From contig CAYXUG010000067.1 of assembly GCA_964468655.1 (NCBI GenBank), positions 1 through 9,459 of the forward strand: 9,459 bases of DNA, written 5' to 3'. Within the stretch, counting starts at the first letter, position 1; each line of letters opens with the position of its first letter. A program made the translations under genes and the position numbers. This document shows, in pieces, positions 6,851 through 9,459 of the stretch. Under the pieces are notes generated by a model, which searched no databases, was not told the origin of the DNA, and saw only the letters and a list, made by a program, of their open reading frames with translations. This stretch comes from CAYXUG01 sp964468655. Its GTDB lineage: Bacteria > Fidelibacterota > Marinisomatia > Marinisomatales > CAYXUG01.

Positions 6851-6934
6851 GTCGATTTTCTCCTTTGGTTGTGCAATGAATGAATTTATTAAACTGATTG
6901 TCAGTAAAACTGCAGTAAATAAAACGTTTTTCAA
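6383..6934 (-). CDS. YbhB/YbcL (PEBP) family protein, signal-peptide form
   Basis: Phosphatidylethanolamine-binding-protein fold (Raf kinase inhibitor-like, YbhB/YbcL branch), 183 residues. The ligand pocket motifs are clear: 'CEGKDISPPLKW' (51-62), 'DPDAP' (78-82), 'VHW' (87-89) and 'GYNGPCPPPGHGPHRY' (124-139). Bacterial members bind small anionic ligands, but their cellular role is poorly defined. Residues 1-21 form a good signal peptide ending FIA-Q, implying a periplasmic product. The start chosen is TTG, 3 nt after the stop of the upstream T9SS protein, with no visible Shine-Dalgarno. An internal ATG (codon 29, at 6850) is preceded by AAAGGAG at 6866-6860 with a 9-nt spacer. It would give a 155-residue cytosolic protein, the usual length of this family. 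Both starts may be used. The stop overlaps the next gene's ATG by 4 nt (ATGA), so translational coupling is likely. Confidence 0.92.
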   Translation of the reverse strand: MKNVLFTAVLLTISLINSFIAQPKEKIDMAKFTISSSEFKNSHIIPSLFTCEGKDISPPLKWLKKPEGTKSFVLTCVDPDAPVGTWVHWICWNIPAGTLNFNKNIPSSDQKSMTQGMNSWGRIGYNGPCPPPGHGPHRYIFTLFALDLPELSLKSSSQWWELKRAMDGHILGKTKLMGKYERK

Positions 6935-6937
6935 ATG

Positions 6938-9319
6938 TTATTTTAATAGAAGCATCTTTCTTGTTATTTGATTATTTCCCAACGTCAATCGATAAAAATA
7001 AACTCCGCTGGGAAAACCGTTTGCATCCCAGGTTATTTCATAGTTTTCTGCCACAAGTTTTTTATTTAATAATGTTTTGACCAACCGTCCGTTGATATCG
7101 AATATTTGAAGAGACGTTCCGGTTGAACGTCTTTTTGAGACGATCGAACCGATCGTCTCTACTGGGATTGTAAATTTAAACGTTGTAACAGGGTTAAACG
7201 GATTGGGATAATTCTGATGCAGTACAAATTTTTCCGGTAATATCGGTTCATTTACTACGGAAGCTGTGGAAGGAAATTCAAAAGCGCCCATATCGGGAGC
7301 GGTGCCTTCATATTCATCTTCACTCAAATCGACCAGTGTGTCTCCCTCCCATACGAAGAAAGCGGTTCCTGCATCAATGCAGGGGGAATTTTCCTGGAGG
7401 GAGTAATCATCGTTTTCTGAGTAAACAAATTGAGGATCGGAGTTTATATTATTATCCCCCCAGTCTAAAGTACCATTATCATTTGTAATTATTCCTTGTT
7501 CACCTCCTTCAATATTTGAGTAATCAACCATTATAGAATTTGGATCATAAATGTGATAAAAAAATACTTCCTCTAACGAATTATCCCATATTATTGAATT
7601 CAACAATTTTAAATGTGATTTTGCCATAAAAATTCCCCCCCCATGACTATTTGATTCAGTAGTTATATTTTGGGATATAGTGACATTTGAAATTATTACA
7701 CCAGAGCATTCCCACAGAACAATCCCACTACCACTATGAGCATGATTATTAATTATCAGAGCATCTCTAATTATAGGATTTGAATAAATAGAGTATATAC
7801 CTCCTCCAAATAAAGCTTTATTGTCATTAATTATTAAATTATTCAACATCGGGCTAGCATTGTAAAGGTATATACCACCCCCCTCATAATCCCATAATCT
7901 CTCGTGTGCCCATCCATTCTTAATTGTAAAGGAACTTATTAATGTTGTGTTGTCAATGATACCGCCCAATTCTTCTTCAAATCGTACCACACTTGCCAAA
8001 GAATCACCATCAATAATGCAATCATCCTCACCACTGCCAATCAGTTTTATACCATTAGTGGCAGGCCAAGTTATATTCTCTACATAAGTCCCTTCAGCAA
8101 CCAATACTGAATCACCCTCGCTTGCACTATTCAACCCATGTTGAATGGTTGCAAAAGGATATTCTACTGAACCATCTCCCGTTGAATCAGAGCCGGAGGT
8201 TGAAACGTGCCATACAGGACCTTCGTATTCCACTTCTACCATATTGAACTGCAGAACTGTCAAATACCCTTCCAAATCGCTGGCATAGACATATCCATTG
8301 CCGGTGAAAGGATAAGCACCCCAACAGCCGTAAAACCCCGGTGAATCGTTCAGAGCATAGGTATCATATCGGGTTACTTCTACGGGGTTAGCCGGATCAC
8401 TGATGTCCAAAACCATTACACCGCCGGTGTAGTGAGAAATGTAGGCAAAATCCCCCATAATATGTGTATTGTGAGCAATCTGGTTCACGCCAAGGTATTC
8501 ACCCGAAAATTCTATATTATTCATGTCGGATATGTCCCAAATCTTCACAGTTTTATTGGTTGTCTCTTCCGTTGTCATGGCAAAGTTTCCGTCATCTGAT
8601 GGCCAGATGTTATGCACATACCCGCTGGCCGGGATGTCCATCCTTGCCATCAGTTGGGGATTTTCTTTATCGGTCAAATCATAAATGGAAAATGATCCAT
8701 TTGATCCTTCAGCGATATAAACAGTATCGTTCCGGGCATAGACATCGTGGATATTGGCTGTGTTGATAAATCCCACATCTTCCGGATTTTCGGGGTTTTC
8801 GAGTGTTACAACCCGGACACCTGAATAATTCTGTTTCAGGATGTATGCATATCCTGTTGCCGTATCAATAGACAAATTGTGCGACCTTACATCGCTCCCA
8901 CTGATGTACGAATCCACAAAACGGACACTGTCCGGAAGTGGCGACATATCAATAATCATGAGTCCTTGATTTGTACCTATCATTTCAGCCGCCACATACG
9001 CATAATGACCGTATGTTTTTATATCCCGGTGGTAGTAGTAATCGTTGTCTGAAGGTCCCGTTACAATATCACATACTGTCATGTCCGATGCTCTCACAAA
9101 AGCGACCCCTTCCAAAATCCCCATGATGGCATATTCTTCACCATCGGGAGCTGTCCATCCCCAGACATCTGACCCTCCTGTTGTATCACCGCTGAGCCAC
9201 TCTTCAGATTCAAACCATATTCTCCCAACAAGATCGAGCGAATATTCCATTGATTGAGCTTGACTGTTTGCAGTCAATATTAAAATAGTAAAGAGAAAAA
9301 GATATTTTTTTGATTTCAA
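6938..9319 (-). CDS. T9SS-exported beta-propeller / beta-helix protein
   Basis: Probable cell-surface or secreted protein of 793 residues. Residues 1-22 are a signal peptide (basic KSKK, hydrophobic core, cleavage near SQAQ). Residues about 30-360 contain repeats of the LVIVD / choice-of-anchor-B type, such as 'GLMIIDMSPLPDSVRFV' and 'GVMVLDISDPANPVEVTRYD', which predict a beta-propeller. Residues about 369-685 begin with a DUF1565-like stretch ('HVSTSGSDSTGDGS...PFATIQHGL') and continue as a right-handed parallel beta-helix, with repeated GGGIY/GGGIF turns at about 480, 506 and 560. Residues about 693-793 are a T9SS type A sorting domain ('NYPNPFNP', 'DINGRLVKTL', 'SGVYFYRL', basic C-terminus). 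T9SS would carry it across the outer membrane after Sec export. Ligand or activity is unknown. The start is TTG; there is no in-frame ATG or GTG back to the upstream stop near 9386, and no clear Shine-Dalgarno. The sorting domain holds an in-frame 51-bp palindromic insert, and the helix region has a run of eight G on the coding strand. Confidence 0.9.
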   Translation of the reverse strand: MKSKKYLFLFTILILTANSQAQSMEYSLDLVGRIWFESEEWLSGDTTGGSDVWGWTAPDGEEYAIMGILEGVAFVRASDMTVCDIVTGPSDNDYYYHRDIKTYGHYAYVAAEMIGTNQGLMIIDMSPLPDSVRFVDSYISGSDVRSHNLSIDTATGYAYILKQNYSGVRVVTLENPENPEDVGFINTANIHDVYARNDTVYIAEGSNGSFSIYDLTDKENPQLMARMDIPASGYVHNIWPSDDGNFAMTTEETTNKTVKIWDISDMNNIEFSGEYLGVNQIAHNTHIMGDFAYISHYTGGVMVLDISDPANPVEVTRYDTYALNDSPGFYGCWGAYPFTGNGYVYASDLEGYLTVLQFNMVEVEYEGPVWHVSTSGSDSTGDGSVEYPFATIQHGLNSASEGDSVLVAEGTYVENITWPATNGIKLIGSGEDDCIIDGDSLASVVRFEEELGGIIDNTTLISSFTIKNGWAHERLWDYEGGGIYLYNASPMLNNLIINDNKALFGGGIYSIYSNPIIRDALIINNHAHSGSGIVLWECSGVIISNVTISQNITTESNSHGGGIFMAKSHLKLLNSIIWDNSLEEVFFYHIYDPNSIMVDYSNIEGGEQGIITNDNGTLDWGDNNINSDPQFVYSENDDYSLQENSPCIDAGTAFFVWEGDTLVDLSEDEYEGTAPDMGAFEFPSTASVVNEPILPEKFVLHQNYPNPFNPVTTFKFTIPVETIGSIVSKRRSTGTSLQIFDINGRLVKTLLNKKLVAENYEITWDANGFPSGVYFYRLTLGNNQITRKMLLLK
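7110..7160. repeat. 51-bp double palindrome, in frame inside a CDS
   Basis: On the plus strand the unit begins AGAGACG (7110-7116) and ends CGTCTCT (7154-7160), a perfect 7-bp terminal inverted repeat. Inside are two separate perfect palindromes: AGACGTTC / GAACGTCT (7112-7119 / 7125-7132, 5-nt loop) and GAGACGATCG / CGATCGTCTC (7137-7146 / 7150-7159, 3-nt loop), joined by TTTT. The length of 51 bp is exactly 17 codons, and it contains no stop in the reading frame of the T9SS protein (about residues 720-737). The layout resembles REPIN-type elements (two REP palindromes facing each other) or coding palindromic elements of Rickettsia. No second copy is visible in this window. Confidence 0.8.
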
Positions 9320-9360
9320 TTGCCAGCCCGCATGAAGATTAAATTGGTAATCATAATTTA

Positions 9361-9389
9361 AATATACACTTTCTTTTTCTGACCTTCAA
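9361..9389 (-). promoter_or_regulatory. Putative sigma70-type promoter for the T9SS protein gene
   Basis: Minus-strand -35 TTGAAG (9389-9384) and -10 TATATT (9366-9361) are separated by exactly 17 nt, matching 4/6 and 5/6 of the TTGACA/TATAAT consensus. This would start transcription near 9354, about 35 nt before the TTG start at 9319. It lies at the expected place, and half of an inverted repeat overlaps the -35 box. The region is AT-rich, so chance matches are possible. Confidence 0.45.
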
Positions 9390-9417
9390 GTGTTGACCCG
9401 ACTTTTTTTGACACTTG
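9387..9417. repeat. Inverted repeat CAAGTGT ... ACACTTG at the -35 region
   Basis: Plus-strand arms CAAGTGT (9387-9393) and ACACTTG (9411-9417) are perfect 7-bp inverted copies with a 17-nt spacer containing a run of seven T. The left arm overlaps the putative -35 hexamer. The arms sit about one and a half to two helical turns apart, consistent with an operator, but there is no proof. The same half-site (CACTTGG / CCAAGTG) recurs in the palindrome at the left edge. Confidence 0.4.
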
Positions 9418-9459
9418 GATAGACATGGTTTACACATTGGTAATTTAAGTTAACTTTTT

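Noticed and set aside
7112..7136. Stem-loop followed by T-run on the plus strand, looking like an intrinsic terminator
   Set aside because: No plus-strand gene precedes it, and it is part of the in-frame palindromic unit in a minus-strand gene; the T-run is only the linker between two palindromes.
8464..8766. Plus-strand open frame of 100 codons, rich in Cys/Trp
   Set aside because: It is antisense to the beta-propeller region of the T9SS protein and has no domain, ribosome site or neighbours on that strand.
9343..9444. Direct repeat ATTGGTAAT at 9343-9351 and 9436-9444
   Set aside because: Nine bases in an AT-rich gap can recur by chance and no mobile element or integrase is nearby to make it an attachment site.
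1..9459. Mobile element, phage, CRISPR, tRNA, rRNA or riboswitch
   Set aside because: No transposase or integrase reading frame, no regularly spaced repeats, and no tRNA or known riboswitch layout was seen on either strand.

Overview
The window looks like a piece of chromosome from an AT-rich, Gram-negative bacterium of the FCB/Bacteroidota-like assemblage. The Neomarinimicrobiota/Ignavibacteria/Calditrichota type of lineage fits best. The main clue is the 793-residue exported protein, which ends in a type IX secretion system (T9SS) sorting domain carrying the 'NYPNPFNP' motif typical of these lineages. Weak or absent Shine-Dalgarno sites and TTG starts on several secreted proteins also fit. 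This placement rests on motif style only.

All eight genes lie on the minus strand, so the reading order runs from the right edge to the left. A plausible promoter (-35/-10 near 9389-9361) precedes (1) a large T9SS-exported protein made of an LVIVD-type beta-propeller, a parallel beta-helix and a sorting domain. It is followed after 3 nt by (2) a PEBP/YbhB-family protein, which overlaps by 4 nt (3) an RNase HII-YraN fusion protein. After 111 nt come (4) signal peptidase I and, after a further 107 nt, (5) a small membrane protein resembling MgtC/SapB. Then, tightly packed, come (6) a CoA-acylating aldehyde dehydrogenase, (7) an unidentified exported protein with an acidic linker, and (8) an unidentified probable lipoprotein with a TonB/AgmX-like C-terminal domain. 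Coupling is tight within 1-2-3 and within 5-6-7-8, so there are probably two or three transcription units. The left 164 nt hold no gene, but contain a second promoter-like pair directed out of the window and an 8-bp-arm palindrome.

Functionally this is a mix of housekeeping (RNase HII, YraN, LepB) and envelope/export genes. LepB would process the signal peptides of genes 1, 2 and 7, and gene 1 then needs T9SS. I see no phage, transposase, CRISPR, toxin-antitoxin or defence gene.

The most unusual item is a 51-bp double palindrome (7110-7160) with 7-bp terminal inverted repeats, embedded in frame as exactly 17 codons in the T9SS sorting domain of gene 1. It looks like a REPIN- or Rickettsia-palindromic-element-like short repeat that has become protein-coding. 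Other points of interest are the RNase HII-YraN fusion, a PEBP gene with two apparent starts (exported versus cytosolic), and related inverted repeats at both ends of the window.
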